Below are positions 37,395-48,543 of a stretch of 64,000 nt of DNA, in pieces (position 1 is the first letter of the stretch; each line of letters starts with the position of its first letter). The notes below the pieces were generated by a model, which worked only from the letters and a program-made list of their open reading frames with translations, was not told the origin of the DNA and ran no database searches. The translations under genes and the position numbers were made by a program. The DNA lies in NCBI GenBank assembly GCA_012934845.2, contig WNNJ02000879.1, forward strand, positions 121,586 to 185,585. Direction: 5' to 3'. This DNA comes from Pomphorhynchus laevis. Taxonomy: Eukaryota > Acanthocephala > Palaeacanthocephala > Echinorhynchida > Pomphorhynchidae.

Positions 37395-40290
37395 TGTGTC
37401 TTGCATAGAACTTCAAAGAATAGAAGTAGACATCCCCTGAAAATTGCGTGTTCTAACGTTCGCAGATTAGTCTCAAAGCAATATGTCGATTTGTGCATTT
37501 ACTGAAACGTGGCTTCACAGTGGCATTAGTGATGCTTGTGTTGCCATGCCTGGTTTCTCATTATTTAGAACATACCGACATAGTAAATGCCGAGGTGGTG
37601 GATTTGCCTTTTATGTCGCTAAATGAATTACTGTAATAAACTCCATTACATATTGCGTCGGACGAATGAAGTTACCTTCTTTAATGATAGAGTAAGGTGA
37701 CATCAACATGACCATTTGTGTATGCTATCGTGCTCCACGCTCATCTTGTTTATCGCCAAGTTTAATTGAGTATCTTACTGATCTCACAGAATCGTTTAAT
37801 TTTATTTTTCTTGGTGACTTCAGTATTCCAAATATAACAGGGAATACCCCATTCGAATGTCATCAAAGTGGATGTCATTTGGACACCGAATTATGGAACT
37901 TTCTCGTTGATAATATATCTCTTATACAACACATAACAAAGGCAATCAGGTTTATGGGACATAGTTCTTTCTTGCTAGATTTAGTGTTTAGTAAATATCT
38001 ACTCGATGTCCATTAAATTCAATATAATCATCCCATAGATCTTAGTGACCATCTTGTCATTATGTTTACTTCTAGTGCCCTGGTCAATCTCTCTCCTGTC
38101 GAGACTAAACATCTGAAACGTAACTGGTACAAAATTGATATTGATTTATTACGTACGCTGCAATTAGAACGGGTTTTTACAATAGTGACATTACCCATGT
38201 CCGTGATTGGGATACGTTATCAGCTTTCCTCAAATATATCACAGATTGCGTCGCTCCATTGAAAACCTTACAAAACCTTGCTAAACGCAAGCCTGCCTGA
38301 TTTGACGATGAGTTAGTGGGACTTTTAATAAAACGGAATAAACTATTTAAATCATCTCTGAATAATAAGACACTTCGTTTAGAATATCAACAGTATCGTC
38401 GTCGCTCTAATAACATGAAATTGTTGAAGAGGCAAAAGCATGAATCGAAATTCGTGGCATTATATAAAGTTTCTTCCAAGCCATTTTGGAGTTATGTAAA
38501 TAAAAATAGAAAAGTTATTTCACCAATTTCCCTTTTAACCCATGACGGTAATATTGCGATAGATCCTGACGAAGTTGTGATTATGTTGGCAGAGGCCTTT
38601 TATCTTATTTGTCCCACTCCAATTACAGACTTACGTCCAGCGCAAATTCCCGAGACATTCGTCTCCCATATGCCATTAATTTCTACAACAGAGGTATCAC
38701 AGGAATTGCGTAAATTAACTTGTTACACGTCGGCTAGGTCAGACGACATTCATCCTTTAATTCTTCAAAAACTCCATGACCTGCTAGCATTCCCGTTATC
38801 AGATATGTTTCACATTTCTCAATGTACATCATGCATCCCTGATCAGTGGAAGCGATCTCACATTACTCCTATATACAAGAAGAGAACAGAGAAGACCCGT
38901 CCAATTATCGTCATGTAAGTCTGACAAGCGTTGTATGTAAATGTCTTGAAATGTTCGTGCATAAATACATAACTTCTCATATGGATAGATTTAAAATTCT
39001 GCACTCTTCTCAACATGGATTTCGCACTGGTCGTTCATGACTCAGTAATTTAATTATGGCTCGTGAAAATTGGACGGATGTAGTAGCGGATGGGTGTGAG
39101 GTCGGTGTAATTTTTATCGATTTTAGCCGTGTGTTTGACGGAGTACCACGTGATCCTCTGTTAGTAGTTTTGGCTAAATACGGTATTGATCCTCATGTAG
39201 TTCGCTGGATCAGTTCGTTCTTGAAAGGGCGGTCATATCAAGTCAGGCTAGGCAGTAGTATTCCTTCGCCACGTCATGTTTGTGCCGGAGTGCCTCAAGG
39301 TACGGTTTTCGGCCCTCTACGGTTCAACATTTTCCTTCAGGATATTTTATTAAAACTGAAATGCAATATCCTAACGTTTGCGGGTGACTTCAAGTTATGG
39401 CGGTGCATTCAATCGTATCATGACTGTTTTCTGCTCCAGGAAGATTTAGACAATATTGTTAGGTGGAGTAATGAGACAGGACTGATGTTAAATATATCCA
39501 AGTGCTGCCACATGCATTTAAGACATAAGAAATTTCCTTTCATATATAAATTAGGTGCCGAACCAATTACGCAGGTACAATGCACGAGAGATTTGATAAT
39601 AATTGTGCACAAGTCATTACAGAGTCGCCCAAACACGGACAGAATCATCCAAACGACCAGGAAACTTAGCTATGTGGTCCGGAGGTGTTTTTGTAACCCA
39701 TCGGCTACCTGTATTAAAATAATATACAATTCACTTATTCGTCCTATTATTGAATATTGTATCCCTGTGGTATTTCTGTTTGACGTTGTGAGATGAATAT
39801 GCTTAAAAATGTATTCCGTAGGTTGACGAGATCGTGCCATTCCCTCTGGAAATTGTCTTATAAGGACCGCTTGCGCAGTATAGGAGTTAATTCAGTCCGT
39901 ACTAGTAAAGTATGTCTTGATATTTTATGTTTTAGGGATATGTTATTCAAACGTAACGGATTCCCGGTCGACTGTATTTAGCGAAGCCAGCGAACTTCTA
40001 ACCGAGATCACTATCTTACTGTGAGGACCCTGCATCACGGCAAACTCGGAAGACTATATCGCTTTTCTCATAGAGCGGTGAGGCTTTGGAACAAACTTTT
40101 AGAGAATATCATAACATATCAAATAGAGTGCACTTTAAGAAACCGCTAATTACATGGCTTTGCACAGATTCTAATTTCAATATCCTGTATCCGAATTAAG
40201 ATTTTATTGACATAAAATTGGTTTTACTGGGAGGAGACAAAACAGCTCCATGGCTATAGTCGTGTATGCTATCTTTTCTATACGAGAAAA
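37395..40290 (+). mobile_element. LINE C (CR1-like), broken
   Basis: The APE endonuclease begins near 37,420 (KIACSNVRRLVSKQYVDL) and continues in pieces: FTETWLHSGISDA, PGFSLFR, ICVCYRAPRSSCL and FIFLGDFSIPN. The RT spans 38,316-39,796: WKRSHITPIYKK, NREDPSNYRHVSLTSVVCK, QHGFRTGRS, VIFIDFSRVFDGVPRDPLLV (motif A), CAGVPQGTVFGPLRFNIFL (motif B) and LTFAGDFKLW (motif C, with Gly in place of the first catalytic Asp). The tail has RFSHRAVRLWNKLLENI near 40,060-40,110 before an AT-rich 3' end. At least five frame or stop lesions are visible. Confidence 0.85.
39056..39796 (+). pseudogene. LINE C reverse transcriptase core
   Basis: The longest open piece of LINE C, 246 codons. It holds palm motifs A to C and the thumb: LDNIVRWSNETGLMLNISKC, YKLGAEPITQV, and TCIKIIYNSLIRPIIEYC near the end. 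FAGD replaces the expected FADD, a single-base change that should abolish catalysis by itself. The frame ends at 39,794 within the post-RT region, which continues in another frame at 39,793-39,981. Confidence 0.8.
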
Positions 40291-40886
40291 TAATGTCATA
40301 TACAATGTGCTTTAGTGTGCAATCTTTTTATGTGATAATTTTCGTAGCTAAACGTGCGTAGAAAATCAAAATATCTCCTTTGTATATTTCCTGGATTATA
40401 AGATTTTTAGCTTTAGGAATAAGTTAAAGTATGTACAATATTAATTTCATAAGTATTAAAATATATGTCTAAATGATTAATAGATTTCGATATTAATTAA
40501 TTTCGACAAATTGACAAGTTTAGCAATAATTATGCATTATATATTTAAAATAAACAATCAATCTTAATTCAATTAAACTTCGTTTGGTTATCTCAAGTGA
40601 TGTTAAATTGAGTATATTCGCCCGAATGGTTCCACTGATTTACAGTTATTTGTTCAAATTGAATTGTTTTAAGTGTACAACTTGGTGACGATCAACACAA
40701 AGGTAATGAGCCCTTTATTACTCAGACTTAAAGACCGAGTAAGCGAATAGTCAATAGTGTGCGCAAAGTGTGATATTTGGTGCGACCATTTTGCTGCTAT
40801 GTCAAATCGAGGAAAAGTGGCCGAAACCTGATAATATAGCAGTTCCTTTCGATGACCTCTATTCCTTATTCGAAAACATCCTACAT
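40291..40886. other. No gene seen
   Basis: AT-rich spacer between LINE C and LINE B copy 2. Confidence 0.5.
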
Positions 40887-40980
40887 TATTTATTAGTCAA
40901 TTTATAAAAATTGATTTTAATTTAAAATTTAAATCATAAATTTTATCGTTCTATATTTTTTGGTTAAAATTTTTTAATAA
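40887..40980. repeat. Dispersed AT-rich repeat, partial copy 3
   Basis: ATTATTTATTAGTCAATTTA starts a copy of the family seen at 1,450 and 7,969. The GTAGACTCA end is absent, and the sequence runs into the 3' tail of LINE B copy 2, which may have inserted into it. Confidence 0.45.
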
Positions 40981-41269
40981 TAATAGGATTTTATTAATAC
41001 AAAAACATAAATGGAGAAAATGATAGTTCAGTCAAAAACAGAAATAAATTCCCTCTTCTTAAATTCATCTTCAATTCTGCAATCGTCTCCAATTCCAATT
41101 ACGGTCTCAAATCCAGAGGGAACTGATCCCCCAATCTATCCAACACGACGCCGTCCGACTGAACCACCCGGGGTCTTTCACCCCCCCCCCGAAGAGTCCA
41201 ATCGGTGCGGACTATGCTGGGTAAACGCAATACGAGGAGCTTAAGAAACCTTAGCCTATGCTCTGGGGA

Positions 41270-43554
41270 CGTTCCCTTGAAGAGAAGACTAATCCCGAAA
41301 TATACCAAGTGCCCCAGAGGCGCACATGGGTACTCCCTTTCAACGAAAGATGCTGAGCCCGTTTAAGAGCCCACCTAGCTCTCTTCAGGATACGTTTGAG
41401 CCTATCCAGGTCAGCTTTCACCGACCAGTTCACTAAAACGGTGAACCCTAGTTATTTTACTCGACTTGTGAAGGTAAGGAGTGGTTCAGAGGCGAATATG
41501 GAGCAGAGCGCAGAGAGTGCTAGTCTCTTAAGTTTTTTCATTGTTGCAGGGGAGCCATGAAAGACTACCACCTGCGATTTTGTAGAGTTTAAAATAAGGT
41601 TGGATTGAGGTAGCTGGTCTTTTAATCTTGAAAAGAAACGGCTGATGTCAGGGACTACGTCTTTACACCTGTGTCCAGTGAACAGGGCTGTGGTGTCATC
41701 AGCGTACACCACTAGACGTTGTTCGCGTTTAAATATTTTGAATAATTTAATAGAGGCAGCAAGGTATAAGATAGGAGAAAGTGGGGAACCTTGAGGCACA
41801 CCCGTAATAGGGTAGAACTGACGCGCATCAGGGTCGTCTTCATAATAAAATCGCTTGGTGTACAGCAGTATCTCCACCTGTTAACAATTCTCGCAGGCAA
41901 CCCGAGGGACCTGAGAGAAGAGATCACAAAAGGAATGGAGATGCGGTCAAATGCAGCAGAAAAGTCAAGGAAAACAGCCACAGCGAGTTGATGACTGTTC
42001 TCCTGACAAAACCGATATACTTCACCGACTGCTGAATGTACCGAGCGACTTTTGACAAACCCATGAAAACCTGAAGAGATCAGATTACGTATACTCAGAT
42101 GGTCGCGGATTTTACGTGCAAGCACTTTTTCGTAAATCAACACGAGGGCATTTTGAATCGAAATTGGTCGCAGATCTATAGGGCATGAGCAGGATTTTTT
42201 CTAAGGAATAAAAACACGCTTACTAATATTGATGCCTGCTACATCGGATGGGGAGGCTAAAAGCATTGTGACGGCTACCTCTCTTCTCTGATCAGCTGTC
42301 AAAAGCTGACAGACCTGAGAAGAAAGTGGAGCGACGGATTTGGATGTGGCCGGGAGTGGACTCCAGGAGTTAAGGATATCCGTAACAGATAGATCCCTAC
42401 TCCTGAAGTTACACCAAGGCGGGATTGATTGAGGTGATTGAGTGGATCCATAGTTGTGTAGGGCTTATGACTCCTCCAAAACTTTATCAAGGCCAACATT
42501 CCCTATCCAACCCTATGCTCTACCCTTCCAGCAAACAAACTTCTCCTTCTTGAATATCTTCCAAAAGGAAGACTGAGAAGGATTAAGGCGAGCAATACTC
42601 GTCCTATCCCTACTCAGCTAGAACCTATATCTAGTGCTCCAGTATTCATTCGTGATGGCCTGTTTGGCGGAAGCAGAGAGATTAGGGAGGTTCAGCAATT
42701 TAGCTAGGACATTGAGTTTCGTCGTAGTGGGATTGTATATGCGACCTTTATAGGTAGTCGAAAGAATCTTGGTAGCTTTGCGAAGAGAGGTAGGTATTAA
42801 ATTCGGTAAGACTCTCATTTCCTATTCGGCGGAAGAGTCGGATATCCGCCTGAAAGAGGGTCACTTTGATTGGATCAAAGTGAAACCTCCTTCGAAGCAA
42901 CGTATCCTCAATTCTCCAACGAAGTAGGTCATGAGAGGTGGACAGTTGTTGGCGCGACCGCTCCGTAGAGAAGGGTTTAAGCAACCCCCTCGAGTAAAGC
43001 AGTAAAATGTCAAGGATTGAATTTGTAGATGTGCAATGAAAGGTTGATGAGGGTGGTTTATGAATAAGATAACCGCTCCTAGCTCTGCGAAGTGCTGCTT
43101 TGATCCAACGAACAGTTCTGTCGTTAAAGTCTTTAAGTATCATGTTATAGCCACTGTCAATAATACTATCCAGGAGGTCGCGGTTCTTGTGAATCTCCCA
43201 TGGACGTATGTAGACATTGGCTAAACTAAGGCGTTTACCGTTCTTACAGAGTGAAACTACTAAACAAGACATGGCTGGACACGAGTAATTTAATTAAAGG
43301 GAGAACCTTAATGAGCACTTAACTAAGGTCAAAAGTCTTCGAGATTAAGAAGAGTGAGGTGGGATTATATACGGAGTATAGTGGGAATATATGTGCTTTG
43401 CGATAATTCGAGTAATGTCTTGGGGAAGACGGATAGACCGCGTCTCCTGAAGGACTATAACATCTGCATCTCTACCGGAGAGAAATCTAAGGGCAGAAGC
43501 ACCTCCCGAATTCCACTGAAGGATACTAAGTGAAAAAGGCTCAGGTTTACTCAC
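41270..43554 (-). pseudogene. LINE B copy 2 ORF2 (endonuclease and RT)
   Basis: It starts MSKPEPFSLSILQWNSGGAS, the endonuclease opening, followed by VIVLQETRSIRLP. Further endonuclease words are VYIRPWEIHKNRDLLDSII and MILKDFNDRT, where Lys replaces the Gly expected before DFN (copy 3 has LGDFNDRT). RT words are AVFLDFSAAFDRISIPFV, TGVPQGSPLSPILYLAASI and VVYADDTTALFTGHRCKD. The domain is spread over about four frames. Differences from copy 3 in the shared RT stretch are only a handful per 140 residues. Confidence 0.8.
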
Positions 43555-43689
43555 CAGTGTGTCAGATAAGTTGGACGGGGGAAGCCAACCTAGACAGAGC
43601 TAGGTGCAGGAAGGTTACCCTTCCCACCACTAGCACCATCCAGGGTCGGAAACCCCTGGGCAATATCTTCATTTTCCAGGATAGAGGAG

Positions 43690-44852
43690 GCGGAGCCTTT
43701 CTGCTTCAGCAATTTACCAACCTTCAGAGGCGGAACTGTTCGGGCCGAAGCCGCTCTCTTTTTTGGATTGAGGCATTATAAGTTCTGGCGGCATCGGCGG
43801 CGTATTATCAGTGCCCAGAAGGGCCGTTACCAGGGGCGCAATCGTTCGTTCCATCTGCGATAAAATGAACTTCTTGTTCGAATCGATTAATTGTAAAATG
43901 TCCTTATTTGACATTCTGTCAGGTGAAGAATCTACTGTTGAAAAACCGGAAGAAGTCTGCGAAATTGGACAACAGGAGAAATGGTTTTGGTACGCCTTGA
44001 AAAACTTGCAGCGCCTAGACCGCGCTTAGTGGTTACCCGAGCAATTATGGCAAGCTGAGGAAGCAACGCATGTATCCCTCTTCAACATACTTTCGCAGGA
44101 CACGCTGCCACAAACACCACATATTTTCGGGGCTGAGCATGCGGACCCCAGTGCCCCCTATAAGTGACACATATTGCAAGGGGGTACGTCCTATCATCCT
44201 GTTCAATAAGCGTAAAACGTAGATTATACTTTAAGAAAGGGTTCGAGACCGACTTCGTAAGCACAAGTCCGTGATCAATATTCACAGTGCCAAAAGCAAT
44301 AGGTAATTCCAGCCCAGCCTTGAACTTGACAGTCCGCACTGTTGAGAGCTTGAAGGTCTTTTTAAGCAGACTTAGGTACTCATCCTCCAGCTGAGGCGGG
44401 AAATTGGATATTTTGAGAGTCGCTTGAATAGGCTTTAATTGTAATGAACCCAAATGGGTTAGGTTCTTTGCAAAGTATGGCTCGTATTCACTCATAACAT
44501 CTGCGTTAATAAACGATATCTTTATATTAGCCTCGTACATACGTACGGAGTTGAAGACCACTATGCTATAGTACAATTTAACGAAGCCTCTTAAAAAGTA
44601 GTTAAATAATTTATGCCTCTTCAGAGGCTTAGTGAACGTTATTAGGGCCAAATTGTGTAGTTTAGGTATAGGGGGAAATATCCCCGAGTCATTTGTCAAA
44701 TTTGGCAACAAAGCACTTACCTTATCGTCTTTATTTCGATTGGAAGAACACAAATCTATACATTTTGCAGCAATTTTCCCTTGTAAATTGTGAAAATTAG
44801 CATTTGAATTAGAAGCCTTTGAAAGCTCTGACAAGTTTTCGATACTGCACAT
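43690..44852 (-). pseudogene. LINE B copy 2 ORF1 (gag-like)
   Basis: It starts MCSIENLSELSKASNS. The main frame (44,852-44,082) has IPKLHNLALITFTKPLKRHK, ANIKISFINADVMSEYEPYF and LKPIQATLKISNFPP, ending in a decayed zinc-knuckle region (TYPLAICVTYRGHWG). The rest follows in other frames: CHNCSGNH with SRRCKFFKAYQ, then MSNKDILQLIDSNKKF at 43,914. ORF1 proteins of this type bind the element RNA. It is only about one-third identical to ORF1 of copy 3 by eye. Confidence 0.75.
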
Positions 44853-45329
44853 TTTTTTACTTTTTATTTTTTTTGTATCCTTTATTTTCTCGTATAGCGG
44901 TGTAATTTAACAGTACGTATTTAGTGACGTGAATAAAAAATAATATTTTACAAAAATTTTTCCTAGATATAAAAGCATACGATAATATACACAATTACAA
45001 AAGCGTACTAAAATCTAATTACAAAATTCGCTGAAGATGCAACGTGTTTACCGACGTAGCCATCAAACTTCAAGTGGAACGAGCATGGAGATAATTGGGA
45101 TTGATGCTTGGACTCCAGCAAGTATCACTGGCGCGCTTACCGCGCAACACACAGTGACATACAATCTTTAGAAACGGTCATAGTGCGCCGTTTGCCGCGA
45201 GATTTTGTAACTGCGAATAGCATGGTACGCAAACACGGTCCGAACCATGGCTGCCCGGGTTCTGGCCATCCGGGAAGTCGGCAGCCTTGTGTAACGCATG
45301 TTATAGATACCAGCAACCATCCGAAGCGC
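44853..45329. other. Spacer with possible LINE A remnants
   Basis: AT-rich to 45,010, then more GC-rich. The frame 45,108-45,371 includes the start of LINE A-like sequence in another frame but is not itself recognisable. The left part may include 5' UTR of LINE B copy 2. Confidence 0.35.
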
Positions 45330-45570
45330 CAAAAGCCGCTTATTCGATTACCGCTGAGAAAAACGCCCTGAGAAAAAACAATCTTCAAAGCCCTGGTATC
45401 TGCTTCTCTATCGTGGAATCATCTGCCCATTCATATACGCCAATTAACTTCCCTGCCGTGCTTCAAACGCCAAATCCGATCCCATTTAAATAATTTATCT
45501 GGTTGACTTGTTTCATTTTTTGTTAGTGGACTTGTAAGCGTGCTGCTGGCACGCATTTGCCACGTTAAAT
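45330..45570 (+). mobile_element. LINE A 3'-end fragment
   Basis: One frame reads WNHLPIHIRQLTSLPCFKRQ then IRSHLNN and stop, matching the LINE A C-terminus WNQLPIHIRQSTSMPYFKHQ. The 3' UTR also matches: TTTGTTAGTGG, GTAAGCGTGC and the terminal hairpin at 45,538-45,554. Confidence 0.8.
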
Positions 45571-45784
45571 AAATTTGTATTATTATATTATTACCGTGAC
45601 TACAATAATCATCTATAGGCACCTTGACACACGCTTAAACAGTGTTTAAAGCTCGAAAAGCAGAACTACACTTAATCTGAATCATCAGAGAGAATTTAGC
45701 TGTGCTCTATTGATAGCGGTGAGAATTGCAGTTTAACAACGCATCAGGCACTAAATTCTTTTTTAATAGAAATGCTGTTTAACA

Positions 45785-46130
45785 GGGACACTTTCAAGTG
45801 TACAAATATATAAAATATAATTTGTTATTACACCTGCCCTGGGACACCCAATGGTGCACTCGTAAATAAATCAGTTTTCCTCATGGAGAGGCATAAACAC
45901 CAGGCAGCATCCTATATATCCTCATGTGTACACCATTGGGTGTCCCAGTGCAGGTTTAACAACACATTACATTGTTTTACAAAGACACTTTAAAGTGTAC
46001 AAATATATAAAATATAATTTGATGTTACACCTGCCCTGGGACACCCAATAGTGCACTCACAAATAAATTACTATGTTTTCCTCGCAAGGAGGCATAAACA
46101 CCAGGCAGCATTCTATATATCCTCATCAGA
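45785..46130. repeat. Duplicated palindromic element (~197 bp period)
   Basis: Unit 1 (from about 45,787) and unit 2 (from about 45,984) share GACACTTT, AAGTGTACAAATATATAAAA, TACACCTGCCCTGGGACACC and AGGCATAAACACCAGGCAGC. In unit 1, CACCTGCCCTGGGACACCC is inverted as GGGTGTCCCAGTGCAGG at 45,935-45,951, giving a foldback of about 125 bp. The second unit lacks the right inverted end, so it is a truncated tandem copy. Confidence 0.8.
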
Positions 46131-46636
46131 GCAAGAAATAGAACCGAATTATTCTCGCAATATTCAAAGTCGCTATGTATGCCCAGTCACCCTATGTGTG
46201 ACGACAAAATTTAACAACGGCAGACGCGTTTGCTCTAATCAAGTTGTAAAGTAGCTATATAATGGGTACCCGGTGACCTTATGCTCACAGACAAGTTAAT
46301 CATATTTACGAAATTGTCTTTGCTTAAACTAAAACAAAAAATTATGCAACTCCGAAAATATGTCGACGACGAGAAGTCTTCGTATTACTTCCGGTAGTAT
46401 CGCTTAGCTAATTAAGAAGAAAACAATGTTGTATCGTAGAAGAGCTATCTCGCTATCAGACATTTTTACAAGAAAACAAAACTACAAAAACATGAAGTCG
46501 TTCACGAAATTCCCAGTTAAGATTGTGAATTCATATATAAGTATTTAAAAAAATATAATACCAGCACAAAAGTGTTTGGAAACTAGCTAGTTAGCATTGC
46601 TCAACAACACAATGTACTTCGACGTTAAAAACATCA
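46131..46636. other. Probable 5' flank of LINE B copy 3
   Basis: No gene. Some of the right part may be the LINE B 5' UTR. I could not find shared sequence with the flank of copy 2. Confidence 0.4.
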
Positions 46637-47700
46637 ATGTGTAGTGTACAAGTAATTTCGGAGCTATCAAACGATAGCAGCAAAAATCATTCAAAAATCA
46701 ACGATAATTCTACAAAAAAGGACAAATTAAAGGTAAATCTTATTACAGATCCAAGTAACAAGGTTAGTAATTTTTCTATGGTCTCATGTGATGGGGAGGT
46801 GCTTCTCCCATTCCTAAATTAAAGAATTTGCTGATAATTAAAGTTAAGAAACTGATTGAAAAACACGATCTCTACAACAAATTTTTGAGATCCTTCACCG
46901 AACAGTTTCAGAACAGGGTTCCATTAAACTCTGTTAGGTTACACCCTGTGGAGTAAAGATCTCTTTTGTCTCGAATGACTTCGCCGCAAACTACATGGAG
47001 TACTTCTCCGCCAATTTAGCTGAATATGGTGAAATTTCATCCAAGCCTATCCTAGCGTCACTGAAAGTTTCAAATCTTCCCTGTTTAATGGAAGAAGATA
47101 TAAGTTCTTTTATGGCTAAATTCAAGGTCACCAATCTGAGGTCAATCCGGGGTAGGGACGGGAACCCTATCCCGGTTGGCTTTTGCAATGCTCCCGTAAA
47201 TATTGCTGAATCCTTGTCTAATTCTGCGTCGAATCCCTTTATAAGTTTCAATATTAAATTCACGATTACAGAGAAAAATGATCTGACCTATCCCCACTGC
47301 AGCCGGTGTCACAAATGGGGACACTGGGCCTCCAGCTGCAGTGGGACCCTTTCGTGTGGGGTCTGTAGCTCCACCAGCTGTCCTTCTCTTACAACTACCG
47401 ATCGCTGCGAGCCCCCTTTCCTGCTCGAATTGCGGGGAATGCCATCCTGCTTGGAGCAGGAAATGCTCTCTATTCAAAGAATATAGACAATTATTCTTGC
47501 TGAAACCGCCCAATCCGGCCTATTCCTTCGCGGTCGCTGCAGCTCCACGTATGGATGACGCTGACATTCTACGGATTATCGACTTAAAGACTTCGAATGC
47601 TCTTTGGCAGATGGATGCGTTAGTACGCTCTATCCTAACTTTTATCGGGACAAATCCTGTGCTTCCTGTTTCCTCGGTACCGTAGTCGAAAAAGAGAGGG
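46637..47700 (+). pseudogene. LINE B copy 3 ORF1 (gag-like, zinc knuckles)
   Basis: It starts MCSVQVISELSNDSSKNHS. A later frame (46,995-47,486) has ANLAEYGEISSKPILASLKV and the zinc knuckle CSRCHKWGHWASSC (C-X2-C-X4-H-X4-C). A second Cys/His cluster, CSNCGECHPAWSRKC, is in the overlapping frame 47,341-47,685. That frame continues to MDDADILRIIDLKTSN. The protein should bind RNA in the RNP. The order of blocks matches copies 1 and 2, but residues differ at most positions. Confidence 0.8.
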
Positions 47701-47887
47701 GCTTCAGCCCATGCCGTCCCCCCCGCTCAAGATTGGGAAGCTAATCCAACAGAAGACTAATAGGGGAAATGAAGATACTGCCCAGGGGCAAGTACCTTCC
47801 TTAGAGGGGTCTAGTGGTGGGAAGGGCAACCTTCCTGCACCTAGCTTTGTCTAGGTAGACAATCCCCCATCCAACTAATCCATCACA

Positions 47888-48540
47888 ATGCAGAGTACTC
47901 GTGAGCCTTTTTCACTGAATATCCTTCAGTGGAACTCGGGAGGTGCTTCCGCCCTTAGACTTCTATCTGGTAGAGATGCAGATGTTATAGTTCTTCAGGA
48001 GACGCGGTCTATCCGTATCCCCCACGACATTACTCGATTTATCCCAAAGCATATCTGTTCCCACTATACTCAGTACATAACCCCACCTCACTCTCTTCAG
48101 CTCAAGGACTCTTGACCTTAGTTAAGTGCTCCTTAAGGTCCTCGCTCCTACTAAACTACTCATGTCCAGCCCTTTCTTGTTTAGTAGTTTCACTTAGTAA
48201 GAACGGTAAACGCATAAGTCTAGCCAATGTATACATCCGTCCAGGGGAAATTCACAAGAACCGTGACCTTCTGGATAGTATTATTGACAGCGGTTATGAC
48301 ATGATACTTGGAGATTTCAACGACAGAACTGGTCGTTGGATCAATGCAGAATTTCGTAGAGCTAGGAACGGGTATCTTATTCACAAACCCCCGTCACCTA
48401 CCTTTCATTGCACATCAACAAATTCTATCCTCGACATTTTACTGCTTCACTCGAGGTGGTTGTTAAAACCCTTCTGCACGGAGCAGTCGCGCCAGCAATT
48501 GTCCACCTCTCATGACCTAATTCGTTGGAGGATTTAGGAA
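47888..48540 (+). pseudogene. LINE B copy 3 ORF2, endonuclease
   Basis: It starts MQSTREPFSLNILQWNSGGA (Asn of the APE active site) and then has VIVLQETRSI with the catalytic Glu. After a frame change near 48,115 come VYIRPGEIHKNRDLLDSIID and MILGDFNDRTGRW (GDFN motif). The late motif STSHDLIRWRI occupies the SDH position with Ser-His-Asp order. It ends with TAG at 48,535-48,537. Confidence 0.85.
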
Positions 48541-48543
48541 AAT

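Larger units (their letters stand above)
40981..44852 (-). mobile_element. LINE B copy 2 (two-ORF, Jockey-superfamily-like)
   Basis: A near full-length copy on the minus strand. ORF1 starts at 44,852, ORF2 at about 43,554, the RT ends near 41,270, and the 3' UTR and AT-rich tail end at about 40,981. It is paired in inverted orientation with copy 3 (46,637-50,212). The RT protein is almost the same as copy 3, yet ORF1 is strongly different. Several frame lesions break ORF2. Confidence 0.85.

Noticed and set aside
44082-44852. Stand-alone host gene of 256 codons
   Set aside because: Block order and neighbouring ORF2 show it is ORF1 of LINE B copy 2.
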